From positions 1 to 59,787 of the forward strand of contig NZ_WEZT01000002.1 of assembly GCF_009863985.1 (NCBI RefSeq): a stretch of DNA of 59,787 nucleotides. Direction: 5' to 3'. The translations under genes were made by a program, and so were the position numbers. This document shows, in pieces, positions 30,185-38,395 of this stretch; within the stretch, counting starts at the first letter, position 1, and each line of letters opens with the position of its first letter. The notes beneath the pieces were generated by a model, which was not told the origin of the DNA, made no database searches, and saw nothing but the letters and a program-made list of their open reading frames with translations. The stretch comes from Furfurilactobacillus milii (GTDB lineage Bacteria > Bacillota > Bacilli > Lactobacillales > Lactobacillaceae).

Positions 30185-32047
30185 ATGACACACAAAAATG
30201 ATTTATTGGCTGATTTCAAGATTGCTGACTTTGATGACGTGATTGAACGATACAATGACCCTGTTCAACAATACTGTGTCGACGTTTTGACTGGTAAAAG
30301 GTTAGCTGGCAGATTGATTAAGTTAGCTTGCTTACGGCAGTTAAAAGATTTGCAACGAATTGATACAGAGGGATTTCCTTACGATTACTCTACGAAAGCA
30401 ACCCAGGGCGTACTTAAGTTTGCTAGCATTCTTCCCGAAGTAGACAACGCACAAACCCAAACCCTTAGCTTGGCTGAGTTTCAAAAATTTATCTTAGGCA
30501 TGATTGAAGGCTGGGTGATTAAAGACAATCCCAAAGCAAAACGTTTCAAGCGAGTTAACCTCAGCATGGCTCGAACGAATGGTAAGTCTGTAGTCTTATC
30601 AGTTTTGAGCTTGCTTAACTTTCTCCTAGGACAGCCAGCGACTGCTAGAACGATTGTGATTAGTTCAAACAACATCACGCATGTGCAGGCCTTATATACC
30701 TATATTAAGTTGATGTGGAACGAACTAGCCAATGGCAAATACTTTAAAGCGTTTCAAAAGAAGTTTCCCGTTTCCTATAACACTGAAAAAATGAGTATGC
30801 CGTCAACTGCCAGCAAGCTAATGACCATGTCAGCCAATAGCTCTGGTGGTGATAGCGTCCACCCTACTTTTTTTGTCTTAGATGAAGCAGAGTTGGTAGA
30901 AACGACAGACTTTTCATCGACACTGACAAGTGGTAACGTTCAAAATCCAAATGCAATCTCTGTATTCATCGGTACAGCAGGCCTAAACCCCAAAGTTCCA
31001 TTTTATGAACAATATCGACGGTACAAGAAACTGCTTGAAGCTCAGTCTAATGACTTTGACCGTGAACTTTTTTTGTGTTGGGAGCAGGACAACGATGATG
31101 AAGCTTTCAAACCTGAAACGTGGATAAAGAGCAACCCACTAATGGAAATAGCAGGTAAGAAGCAAGATTTAACTGATGGATTGCTGGCAGAACGTGACAG
31201 TAAAGCCGCAGATGGTACCTTACAGCAATTTATCGTCAAGAATATGAATAGATGGAGTAATGCTCACAACAAAAATGGCTTTATCCCACTTGATTTACTA
31301 GAGAGCGCAGTCATACCAAGGCAAAATTTCAGCATTGAAAACCGAGAGGTCTATATTGGCTATGACGCTTCACAGTTGAATGATGACACAGCTTTAGGAT
31401 TTGTTTTTCCATACACAATGAACGGTGAAGACAAGTTTCATGTCATGCAATACAGCTTTGTTCCGCTGGCAAAGGCTGGAAATATTGAAGCTAAAATGCA
31501 ACGAGATGGAATTAACTACCAAGACGCTGAGAAAAAAGGATTCTGTGAAATAAGTCGTGATAGATTTGGGTTAATTGATCAAGGCAGAGTATTCACATGG
31601 CTGATGAATTTCATTGAAAACCATAATTTGCAAGTAAAGGCATTTCTATATGACGCTTACGGAACGGACAAATTTATTAGGCGGCTTGATGATTTACACG
31701 GTGAATACAAGATAATTCCTGTTCGTCAGGGTACCCTAAGCCTCAATGAGCCAACCAAATTTCTTCAACAAAGCTTTGAGCAACACAGAATAACGACTTA
31801 TGATGACCATCTTTTACGAACAGCTTTCACCAACGCCCTACTGAAGACAGATAATAACGGCCTCAAAGTCGATAAAGACGTTAACAGTGCCAAGATTGAT
31901 GCTGTGGATGCGATTGTGGATGCGTTTTTCGAGGCTTGTCTATATTTTGAAGGACGATCACGTACAGATGGAGAGGATAAGTCACCGTTCGATGGTATGA
32001 CGGATGAAGATATTAATGACTACTTTATTAATGACTTCAGTTTTTAG
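30185..32047 (+). CDS. terL: Terminase large subunit
   Basis: 620 residues from ATG 30185 (a TTG at 30167 inside terS is an alternative). The ATPase domain has a P-loop-like MARTNGKSVVL near residue 130 and Walker B VLDEAEL near residue 236. The C-terminal RNase H-like nuclease region has YIGYDASQLNDDTA near residue 398 and a distal acidic cluster (DAVDAIVDAF). It packages DNA into proheads and cleaves concatemers, and belongs to the HK97-like group. Confidence 0.94.
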   Translation: MTHKNDLLADFKIADFDDVIERYNDPVQQYCVDVLTGKRLAGRLIKLACLRQLKDLQRIDTEGFPYDYSTKATQGVLKFASILPEVDNAQTQTLSLAEFQKFILGMIEGWVIKDNPKAKRFKRVNLSMARTNGKSVVLSVLSLLNFLLGQPATARTIVISSNNITHVQALYTYIKLMWNELANGKYFKAFQKKFPVSYNTEKMSMPSTASKLMTMSANSSGGDSVHPTFFVLDEAELVETTDFSSTLTSGNVQNPNAISVFIGTAGLNPKVPFYEQYRRYKKLLEAQSNDFDRELFLCWEQDNDDEAFKPETWIKSNPLMEIAGKKQDLTDGLLAERDSKAADGTLQQFIVKNMNRWSNAHNKNGFIPLDLLESAVIPRQNFSIENREVYIGYDASQLNDDTALGFVFPYTMNGEDKFHVMQYSFVPLAKAGNIEAKMQRDGINYQDAEKKGFCEISRDRFGLIDQGRVFTWLMNFIENHNLQVKAFLYDAYGTDKFIRRLDDLHGEYKIIPVRQGTLSLNEPTKFLQQSFEQHRITTYDDHLLRTAFTNALLKTDNNGLKVDKDVNSAKIDAVDAIVDAFFEACLYFEGRSRTDGEDKSPFDGMTDEDINDYFINDFSF

Positions 32048-32077
32048 ACAACCAATACGTATATATAGTAGAGACAT
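32045..32077 (+). repeat. Terminase-flanking direct repeat, copy 2
   Basis: Starts with the terL stop codon (TAGACA) and contains the exact 17-base core CAATACGTATATATAGT at 32053-32069, then AGAGACATA. See copy 1 at 29461-29495. Confidence 0.75.
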
Positions 32078-32078
32078 A

Positions 32079-32107
32079 GAGAGTTCCTTCTGAGAACTCT
32101 TTTTTTA
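32079..32107 (+). terminator. Rho-independent terminator after terL
   Basis: AGAGTTC/GAACTCT stem with a CTTCTGA-like loop followed by eight T residues. Confidence 0.7.
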
Positions 32108-32137
32108 TTGTAAAAGTGGAGAAGGTGTTAGCCAATA

Positions 32138-32308
32138 ATGAGAACAACCAAAAGATACCGTGTGCTATTCATTCTAGTGATTGGCATAGCTTTAATATCT
32201 ACTGGAATTTTTATGTTAAACGTACCTGCTGGATTCATTTGTACAGGTATATTGCTGACAATTCTGGACTTTTTGACGACACCCATTAAAGAAGGTGTTC
32301 GTAAATGA
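32138..32308 (+). CDS. DUF1056-like small phage membrane protein
   Basis: 56 residues with two hydrophobic segments (about 8-26 and 30-45). It sits between terL and portal, where Lactobacillus and Lactococcus phages carry DUF1056. GTGGAGAAGG lies upstream, and the stop overlaps the portal start (ATGA). Function unknown. Confidence 0.65.
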   Translation: MRTTKRYRVLFILVIGIALISTGIFMLNVPAGFICTGILLTILDFLTTPIKEGVRK

Positions 32309-33405
32309 GCTTACTCAATCCATTCGAAAGATTGACTAAACGTAGCTTAATACCATCAACAAACTTCACACCATTCGTTATCAGCAACGGTCAAATTGTT
32401 CCAAAAAACTTCGTGGACGCTAGCACAGCGCTTAAGAATAGTGACATTTTCGCAGTTACCAACCTTATTTCATCAGACCTAGCCTCAGCAACGTTTACAG
32501 GTTGTCCATTCAACATCTTGAATAATCCTAGTGAACTAATTAATAGCTTCAGCTTTTGGCAATCAGCCTATTTACAACTATTACTTACTGGCAACACATA
32601 CTTGGCAATTTATAAAGATAGCAAAGGTGTTCCTAATCATTTGGAGCAGATTCCAACCAGCCAAGTTACCGTTAACCTAGCTGATGATTCAAGCGCTATT
32701 TCATACCAGGTTAATTATCAAGATGACCGTGACAATGTTCAGCTAGATGCTGATGAAATGATTCACATTAGGCTAATGCCATTCGGAGAAAACGGTAAGC
32801 AATTCATTGGGCGTTCACCATTGGAAAGCTTGGCACAAATGGTAGCCATTCAAGATCAGGCCAATAAGCTGTCATTGAGCACGCTTCAGAACGCTATTAA
32901 TCCATCGACAACCATTACCGTCCCAGACGCCAAGTTGTCTCGGGAAGCCAAGGACACAATTAGAGACGATTTCCAAGCTTTGAATACGGGTGACAACGTT
33001 GGTAAAGCAATCGTGCTTGATCAATCAGCCAAGCTTTCAACGCAAACAATTAGTGCTGATGTAGCAAAGTTTTTAGCAACAACTACGTTTACACAAACTC
33101 AAATTGCGAAAGCCTTTGGCATTCCCGATAGCTACTTAAATGGACAAGGTGACCAGCAGAGTTCACTTGAGCAGATTACCACACTGTATGCTAACAGCTT
33201 AAACAAGTACATTTTGCCCATCCAAAGTGAACTGCAAGCCAAGTTGTTTCCAACTATTAAACTGGATATCACCCAAGCATTAGACTTTGATAACTCAAGA
33301 TATGTCTCGATGATTGAAAGCTTAGCTACCAGTAAAGTTCTGACAGCTCAGCAAGCCATTAACGCATTAGCAGATAGGGGGTTACTTGATGCCAACAAGC
33401 TCTAA
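32305..33405 (+). CDS. Portal protein, HK97 family
   Basis: 366 residues; SFWQSAYLQLLLTGNTYLAI near residue 90, DEMIHIRLMPFGENG, and AFGIPDSYLNGQGDQQSSLEQ near residue 270 are hallmarks of the HK97/SPP1-like portal family. Twelve copies form the DNA channel at the capsid vertex. It is slightly short at the C-terminus, as is usual in lactobacillal phages. Overlaps the protease gene by 17 bp. Confidence 0.94.
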   Translation: MSLLNPFERLTKRSLIPSTNFTPFVISNGQIVPKNFVDASTALKNSDIFAVTNLISSDLASATFTGCPFNILNNPSELINSFSFWQSAYLQLLLTGNTYLAIYKDSKGVPNHLEQIPTSQVTVNLADDSSAISYQVNYQDDRDNVQLDADEMIHIRLMPFGENGKQFIGRSPLESLAQMVAIQDQANKLSLSTLQNAINPSTTITVPDAKLSREAKDTIRDDFQALNTGDNVGKAIVLDQSAKLSTQTISADVAKFLATTTFTQTQIAKAFGIPDSYLNGQGDQQSSLEQITTLYANSLNKYILPIQSELQAKLFPTIKLDITQALDFDNSRYVSMIESLATSKVLTAQQAINALADRGLLDANKL

Positions 33406-33970
33406 TGATATTCGTACCCTGGCTAATGCTAAGTTACAGACACGTTCAGTGGACACAAATAGTCCTAGCATTGGACAAGTTGAGGGATACGCATGTGTTT
33501 TCAGTCAGCCTAGTGAAGACATGGGATTCACCGAGTACATTTCACCGCACGCATTCGACGGTGTGGATATGTCAAATGTGTTGGCTTTATACAACCACGA
33601 CCTTAGCAACATTCTAGGACGTGTTACAGCAAGCACGTTAACGCTTAACATAGATAAGACTGGTTTACACTTTGTTCTAGATATGCCAGATACAACTCTA
33701 GGGCGTGATACCTATGCCAATGTCCAAAATGGCAATCTTCAAGGTTGTTCATTTGGATTCACGATTGCTGATGATGATTGGTCACAGGATAACGATGGTA
33801 CGCTTGTTCATACAATTAACCAGATTGATCAGCTAATCGAAATTAGCATTACACCATTGCCAGCTTACACCGAAACGAGTGTGGCTGTTTCACGTGGCTT
33901 TAAGAATTACAAAGATATCCAAGAGAAGCAAAAATTGAAATTAATTTTAAGTACGTACGAGGAGGATTAA
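33389..33970 (+). CDS. HK97-type prohead maturation protease
   Basis: 193 residues from ATG 33389 after TAGGGGG. The family pattern is clear: VEGYACVFSQPSE, NVLALYNHDLSNILGR (probable catalytic His), and LQGCSFGFTIADDDW (catalytic Ser in the GCSFGF strand). It cleaves the N-terminal delta domain from the capsid protein encoded next. Confidence 0.92.
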   Translation: MPTSSNDIRTLANAKLQTRSVDTNSPSIGQVEGYACVFSQPSEDMGFTEYISPHAFDGVDMSNVLALYNHDLSNILGRVTASTLTLNIDKTGLHFVLDMPDTTLGRDTYANVQNGNLQGCSFGFTIADDDWSQDNDGTLVHTINQIDQLIEISITPLPAYTETSVAVSRGFKNYKDIQEKQKLKLILSTYEED

Positions 33971-33973
33971 CCG

Positions 33974-35323
33974 TTGACTAAGAAAGAAAGTTTAACTAAA
34001 CAATTAGCCGATAAGAAAGCTGAAAAACTTGAATTGACTAAGAAAACACGAGCGATGGCTGACGATGCAGATTCAAATGTTGCTGATGTGCAGTCTAACC
34101 TAGATGCAATCGCTGCTGTTCAAGCTGATATTGATCAGCTTCAAAGTGACTTAGGTGTCATTGCACAAGCTTCTGGTCTATCTGATGATGATGGCTCAGA
34201 AGACACAGGCGATGAAGACACCAGTGAAGCTACTGAAAATGATTCTGGAGACGCCTCACAAGCACAGGGTTCAGCTGATTCAGCAGACTCACAGGATTCA
34301 GCCGCCACAAGCGCTGCTTCACAACAAACACGGGACGATGACGATGACGACGATGACGAAATTGAACAAGATTCATTAATCTCACACGCAAAAGGAGCAA
34401 ACAAACGAGCTATGAAGACGATTAAAACAAATGAAAAATCTGAAGAAGTACGTTCATTCGAACAATTCTTAAAGACTGGTCAAGTACAGAAGCGGGATAT
34501 TGTTGGCGGATTCACTTCAGGCGATGGTGAGGCCGTATTGCCAGAAGAAATTTTGGACGTCATGAAGGTGCCAAATGACCCAACTCAATTGGGTGGCTAT
34601 GTGAATAAAGTTTCCGTTTCTGCTCCAACGGGTAAGCTGCCAATCTTGCAAAAAGCCTCCGCTCAACTTGTGTCAGCTGCTGAATTGGCTGACAACCCAG
34701 CCATTGCTAAAGCTTCCATCACCCCAGTTCCTTACGATGTACAAACATTGCGTGGAATGCTACCAGTCAGCTTTGAAATGACACAGGATTATCCTAACAT
34801 CACTAGCTTACTTGCCACATATATCCAAGATGTGCAAGCTTCAACGGAACAACACAAGATTGGTGCCGTGTTGCAAACTGCTACACCAGTTGCCGCAAAG
34901 ACAGCCGATGATCTGAAGGATGCATTTAACGTTGGCTTAACCAACTATGGTTCCGATGTTAAGTGGATTGTCTCAGAAAGCATGTTCTCGGCCATTGACA
35001 AGTTAAAGGACGGCGACGGACGTTATCTGTTACAAGATTCTATTGGCGCTGCTTCTGGTAAGACCTTGTTTGGTGCTGATTTGATTGTGGTTGCTGATGA
35101 TGTCTTGGGTAACGCAGGCGATGCTAAGGCATTTGTTGGTTCCCTTAAAGCGTTCGTGTTGGAAGCCGTTCGTGGTCAAATGACGCTTAACTGGGATCGT
35201 AACGAACAGTTTGAACAAGTATTGGGTGTTGCAATGCGTGCTGACTTCAAAGCCGCAGATACAGCCGCAGGTAAGTTTGTAACCTACACTGCTTCAGCTA
35301 CTAGTTCTACTCCAAGCAAATAA
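33974..35323 (+). CDS. Major capsid protein, HK97 fold, with long acidic delta domain
   Basis: 449 residues from TTG 33974 after CGAGGAGG. Residues 1-60 are a coiled-coil delta/scaffold domain. Residues 75-130 are almost entirely Ser, Asp, Glu, Ala and Gln, ending in eight consecutive Asp. The HK97 capsid fold follows from about residue 165 (VGGFTSGDGEAVLPEEILDVMK ... NWDRNEQFEQVLGVAMRADFKA). Cleavage by the upstream protease probably removes the acidic part. The length of this acidic low-complexity tract is unusual. Confidence 0.93.
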   Translation: MTKKESLTKQLADKKAEKLELTKKTRAMADDADSNVADVQSNLDAIAAVQADIDQLQSDLGVIAQASGLSDDDGSEDTGDEDTSEATENDSGDASQAQGSADSADSQDSAATSAASQQTRDDDDDDDDEIEQDSLISHAKGANKRAMKTIKTNEKSEEVRSFEQFLKTGQVQKRDIVGGFTSGDGEAVLPEEILDVMKVPNDPTQLGGYVNKVSVSAPTGKLPILQKASAQLVSAAELADNPAIAKASITPVPYDVQTLRGMLPVSFEMTQDYPNITSLLATYIQDVQASTEQHKIGAVLQTATPVAAKTADDLKDAFNVGLTNYGSDVKWIVSESMFSAIDKLKDGDGRYLLQDSIGAASGKTLFGADLIVVADDVLGNAGDAKAFVGSLKAFVLEAVRGQMTLNWDRNEQFEQVLGVAMRADFKAADTAAGKFVTYTASATSSTPSK

Positions 35324-35401
35324 TTAGAAATACAACTCAGTCGCTTTAGAAATACACAGTAAGCCTTAAAGGCTAGCGGCCGTTAATAAAGGGGTGATAA
35401 T

Positions 35402-35752
35402 TTGGCAGACACAGAACAACAGGTGGACGTAGCTAGTCAACTGATGTCAGAGCTCAATATTGATGATATCGGCAATGAGAAAGCTACGCTACAAACGCTT
35501 GTGAACGATGCTAAAGCCCTAATCATTGACTCAATCTCACCCACGTTAACCGAAGCACAGCTCATAGCAATTGACAGCAATATGTACACACGATTGGTTA
35601 AGACACTAGCGACAGCTTTCTATTACGACAGAGAACTGTCCAGTGGTGTACCAATGGGGGCTGTGATTATGTTATCGCATTTTGGGACGAAAGTTGAAAT
35701 GTGGAAAGCCAAACAGTTGGCTGGGGGTGTTTCCAATGTCGGCACCAATTAG
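35402..35752 (+). CDS. Head-tail connector, gp6-like
   Basis: 116 residues, TTG start after GGGGTG. Helical protein with LVNDAKALIIDSI and LVKTLATAFYYDRELSSG, as in the phage gp6-like connector family that binds below the portal. Overlaps the next gene by 17 bp. A 78-bp gap before it holds only a short AGCCTT/AAGGCT hairpin. Confidence 0.82.
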   Translation: MADTEQQVDVASQLMSELNIDDIGNEKATLQTLVNDAKALIIDSISPTLTEAQLIAIDSNMYTRLVKTLATAFYYDRELSSGVPMGAVIMLSHFGTKVEMWKAKQLAGGVSNVGTN

Positions 35753-36086
35753 CCCAAGTAGCTTTAATCGTGTTGCTCAATTTGGAACGTCAAAGCAAGT
35801 AACCAATCCAGCCACTGGTGGTAAGACCACTCATTTTGTGCAACAGTTTTCTCTACACTATGCCCCAAAGACACGCACGTTAAACCAAACTTATGCCTTA
35901 TCTGGTTCAACACTAATGGATTCTAAAGTTATCATCATCAGACACAACCAAAAAGTAATTGCTGACATGTTGGTTCAACTGCCAGATGGCTTGTACAAGA
36001 TTATTAGTAATTCCGTTGATGACTCTAACCAGTTGAATACCTATGATTACTTAACTATCCAACTAACAGAAAAGGGTGGTAAGTAA
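35736..36086 (+). CDS. Head closure protein (head-tail adaptor)
   Basis: 116 residues from ATG 35736 (GGGGGTG upstream). Beta-rich with NRVAQFGTSKQV and DGLYKIISNSVDDSNQLNTYDYLTIQL, matching the SPP1 gp16/head-tail adaptor family. The stop overlaps the next start. Confidence 0.78.
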   Translation: MSAPISPSSFNRVAQFGTSKQVTNPATGGKTTHFVQQFSLHYAPKTRTLNQTYALSGSTLMDSKVIIIRHNQKVIADMLVQLPDGLYKIISNSVDDSNQLNTYDYLTIQLTEKGGK

Positions 36087-36571
36087 TGGCGGGCCATGAT
36101 TTAGACGATGTATTAGAAGATTTCTTAGCCAATGTAGAAAGTGCGGCTAAACTTAGTGTTGAGGACCAAGAAAAGATTTCTGCGGCTGGTGCTAAAGCCT
36201 TTCAAAGTAACTTGCAAAAGATAGCTAAAGAACGCCACTATAGGGACATCAAGACACAGAAAGAGCTTCCGTTAGCCAAGGACATTGTTGAACAAGATTC
36301 CGACATTGATGGGCAACACACAGGGACTGCAACAGTTGGCTGGGGAAATACTTTCAACGCTTATAAAGCGCTGTGGATTGCCTACGGGACTAAACACCCA
36401 GTAGCCACTAAAACTGGTAGGGTGACTAAGCACTCTGGACAGCAAGCCATCGTTGGGGATAACTTTGTTGAAGAAGCACGGAACAGTTCCGCTGATGACA
36501 TAGCTGAAGCAGAAGCACAAGTTTACAAAGAAATTGTAGAAGGAGCAGGTGATAACAATGATAATGAATGA
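36086..36571 (+). CDS. HK97 gp10 family tail-completion protein
   Basis: 161 residues. The early helical part (AGAKAFQSNLQKIAKERHYR) and the core TATVGWGNTFNAYKALWIAYGTKHP are typical of the HK97 gp10 family. It ends with an acidic tail (GAGDNNDNE) encoded by the bases that also supply the start of the next gene. Confidence 0.85.
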   Translation: MAGHDLDDVLEDFLANVESAAKLSVEDQEKISAAGAKAFQSNLQKIAKERHYRDIKTQKELPLAKDIVEQDSDIDGQHTGTATVGWGNTFNAYKALWIAYGTKHPVATKTGRVTKHSGQQAIVGDNFVEEARNSSADDIAEAEAQVYKEIVEGAGDNNDNE

Positions 36572-36947
36572 CCTATGCAACCTTTTACAATCTTTGGCTC
36601 CGTGGATTGATACCGTATATCCCAACAGCTTAGACCCCGAAAAGTTAGACGTGACTGATGAAACAGATGCACTCGTTGTGGAGAATAATCGCACACTTGA
36701 TGCATACGGTAACGATACCTTTAATGAGCTTCGGCCAAGCTTCAACGTAACTGTGTTCTATTCGAAAGATATTACAGTAGAACGACTAGGTGGCTCCGCA
36801 GATAAGGCTGAAGTTTTGCTTTGGCAAGCACTGAATGACCATGGTTGGTATGTGAGTGGGATTCAGCATTACCACGACCCAGACACAGATCAACCAATTG
36901 TAGCCTTTGTGGTTACTAAGAACATTGATGTAAATGGATTAACTTAA
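36558..36947 (+). CDS. DUF806 tail terminator-like protein
   Basis: 129 residues. Pattern DTVYPNSLDPE, RPSFNVTVFYSKDITVERLGGS and YHDPDTDQPIVAFVVTKN, as in the DUF806 phage family that occupies the tail-terminator place before the tail tube gene. ATG 36558 has GGAGCAGGTG upstream. Confidence 0.8.
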   Translation: MIMNDLCNLLQSLAPWIDTVYPNSLDPEKLDVTDETDALVVENNRTLDAYGNDTFNELRPSFNVTVFYSKDITVERLGGSADKAEVLLWQALNDHGWYVSGIQHYHDPDTDQPIVAFVVTKNIDVNGLT

Positions 36948-36955
36948 TACACTCT

Positions 36956-36985
36956 AGGACAGTCAACTATTCGGCTGTCTTTTTT
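36956..36985 (+). terminator. Weak hairpin and T-run before the tail tube gene
   Basis: GGACAG...CTGTC stem (5 bp) with a long loop followed by six T residues; probably an attenuating terminator rather than a full stop. Confidence 0.4.
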
Positions 36986-37012
36986 ATGCATAAATGAAAG
37001 GAAGTAAATTGC

Positions 37013-37642
37013 ATGGCAACTGTAGGTTTACACTTACTCACTCTTGGGCTCGTTGATAATGACGGAAATATTATTGCCGACGCTGACAAAGGGTTATCCG
37101 CTTCGGGAATTTATCAAGTCACATCAGCACAACTGGGTACGAAGAGTGCTGAAATTACTAACCTAGGTAAGGCTGGGGCATTAATTTATGGGAACGATGG
37201 GGCGGTTGACCAACTTAAATCTGTGGCAACTCCAAGTGTCGCATTGGACTTCAACAACTTACCATTTGACATTACCCAGAAACTGCTAGGCCGTGTATCA
37301 GATGGCAAGGGTGGCTATGTACCAGGTGCTGTTCCAAACGTAGCTTTGATGATTAACACTCGTACGATTGGCTACGCTCACAATATTTACTGGGGATTTG
37401 CCAAAGGCAATGTTATTCAAACTGGTGCCAAGATTGATACGAACACCCAAGATGAGGTACGCCAAGATGATCCATTGACTTACCAATCGTTCTCGGTTGA
37501 CAAATGGGATGGCCAAGCAGTCAAGGTTTATTACGACGGGGACACTGGTTTCGACAACTCAGCGATGCTGGCTGATATATTCGGTGGTTACACAGCTCCA
37601 GCTAACGGTAGCTCTACTACCCCAGCTCCAGCTGGTCACTAG
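37013..37642 (+). CDS. Major tail (tube) protein
   Basis: 209 residues, with SAQLGTKSAEITNLGKAG near residue 36, LDFNNLPFDITQKLLGR near residue 85, and a Gly/Ser/Thr/Pro-rich C-terminus. This is the phi13/TP901-1 type major tail protein. Hexamers stack to form the tube of the long non-contractile tail. AAAGGAAG precedes the ATG. Confidence 0.9.
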   Translation: MATVGLHLLTLGLVDNDGNIIADADKGLSASGIYQVTSAQLGTKSAEITNLGKAGALIYGNDGAVDQLKSVATPSVALDFNNLPFDITQKLLGRVSDGKGGYVPGAVPNVALMINTRTIGYAHNIYWGFAKGNVIQTGAKIDTNTQDEVRQDDPLTYQSFSVDKWDGQAVKVYYDGDTGFDNSAMLADIFGGYTAPANGSSTTPAPAGH

Positions 37643-37713
37643 AAATAATCGATAGACAGCCTTAGATGGCTGCCTGCATACATAAACAAAATAAAATGAA
37701 TTGAGGGATTCAC

Positions 37714-38091
37714 ATGAAAATTACAGTTAGAAAGATTCGTTCAAAAGCATTTGACGTTAAGACAACCAACCGAGTTATGGACAAGATGTACACTTTGCAA
37801 TTGCAAATGACCCAAGCTGACAACCCATTAGATGAAGATGGTGAAGACAAGCAGGTTGAAGCCTATGTAAAGGAAATGCAGGATTTAACTCACAACGCAA
37901 TTGCATTCTTGCAGTTAACTTTGAAGCTGACTGATGACGAAACGGATAAGCTTTGGGACACGGAGTCAGCTGAATTATTTGAAATTTTAGCCTATGTTTT
38001 CCAACGCTTGATGGGACGCTCCGACCGAGAGATTAAGGCTGAAGCAGAACGTCAGCCAGCCAAAGAAGCTGAGAAAGTTGACCCAAAATAG
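37714..38091 (+). CDS. Tail assembly chaperone, gpG-like
   Basis: 125 residues, helical (MTQADNPLDEDGEDKQVEAYVKEMQ, then LTDDETDKLWDTESAELFEILAYVFQRLMG). It is the short product of the two-frame chaperone gene before the tape measure gene. It ends ...VDPK with the slippery CCCAAAA directly before its TAG. Confidence 0.88.
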   Translation: MKITVRKIRSKAFDVKTTNRVMDKMYTLQLQMTQADNPLDEDGEDKQVEAYVKEMQDLTHNAIAFLQLTLKLTDDETDKLWDTESAELFEILAYVFQRLMGRSDREIKAEAERQPAKEAEKVDPK

Positions 38092-38306
38092 CCAACCCAG
38101 CATACCGAGAGTTTATTGCTTCTAACCGCTTAGCAGACTTCCGTTTATGGGGGCAACATGCTTTGGTTAACCTACACTGGACGTCACAACAGTTCTACGA
38201 TGCAGACTACTATGAGTTAATGGCTCTCTTGGGTGCTAAAGAGAAAGATAAACGAATTGCTGACCCAATGGATTTGATGAAGGCTGTTCGTTCGGAACAA
38301 AAATAA
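37714..38306 (+). CDS. Tail assembly chaperone gpGT, -1 frameshift product
   Basis: Slipping back one base at CCCAAAA (38082-38088) reads through the gpG stop into an open -1 frame until TAA at 38304-38306. It adds about 72 residues, among them YREFIASNRLADFRLWGQH and YYELMALLGAKEKDK. This is the classic T domain seen in siphophage tail chaperones, where a few percent of ribosomes shift. The extension has no own start codon or ribosome binding site. Confidence 0.85.
38082..38088 (+). promoter_or_regulatory. Programmed -1 ribosomal frameshift site CCCAAAA
   Basis: A canonical X-XXY-YYZ heptamer in phase (C CCA AAA), one codon before the gpG stop. It is placed exactly where the -1 frame opens. 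Confidence 0.85.
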
Positions 38307-38395
38307 CCAACGCTGGTGCTATGTTGATGGTTCGATTCCATCAGTTGGCCTAATATTAATACATTTAAATGAATAAATACAAAGGTGGTCAGATA

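Noticed and set aside
34141-34404. Ser-rich minus-strand frame opposite the capsid gene
   Set aside because: Reflects the Asp/Ser/Glu codon repeats of the acidic tract on the plus strand; no signals.
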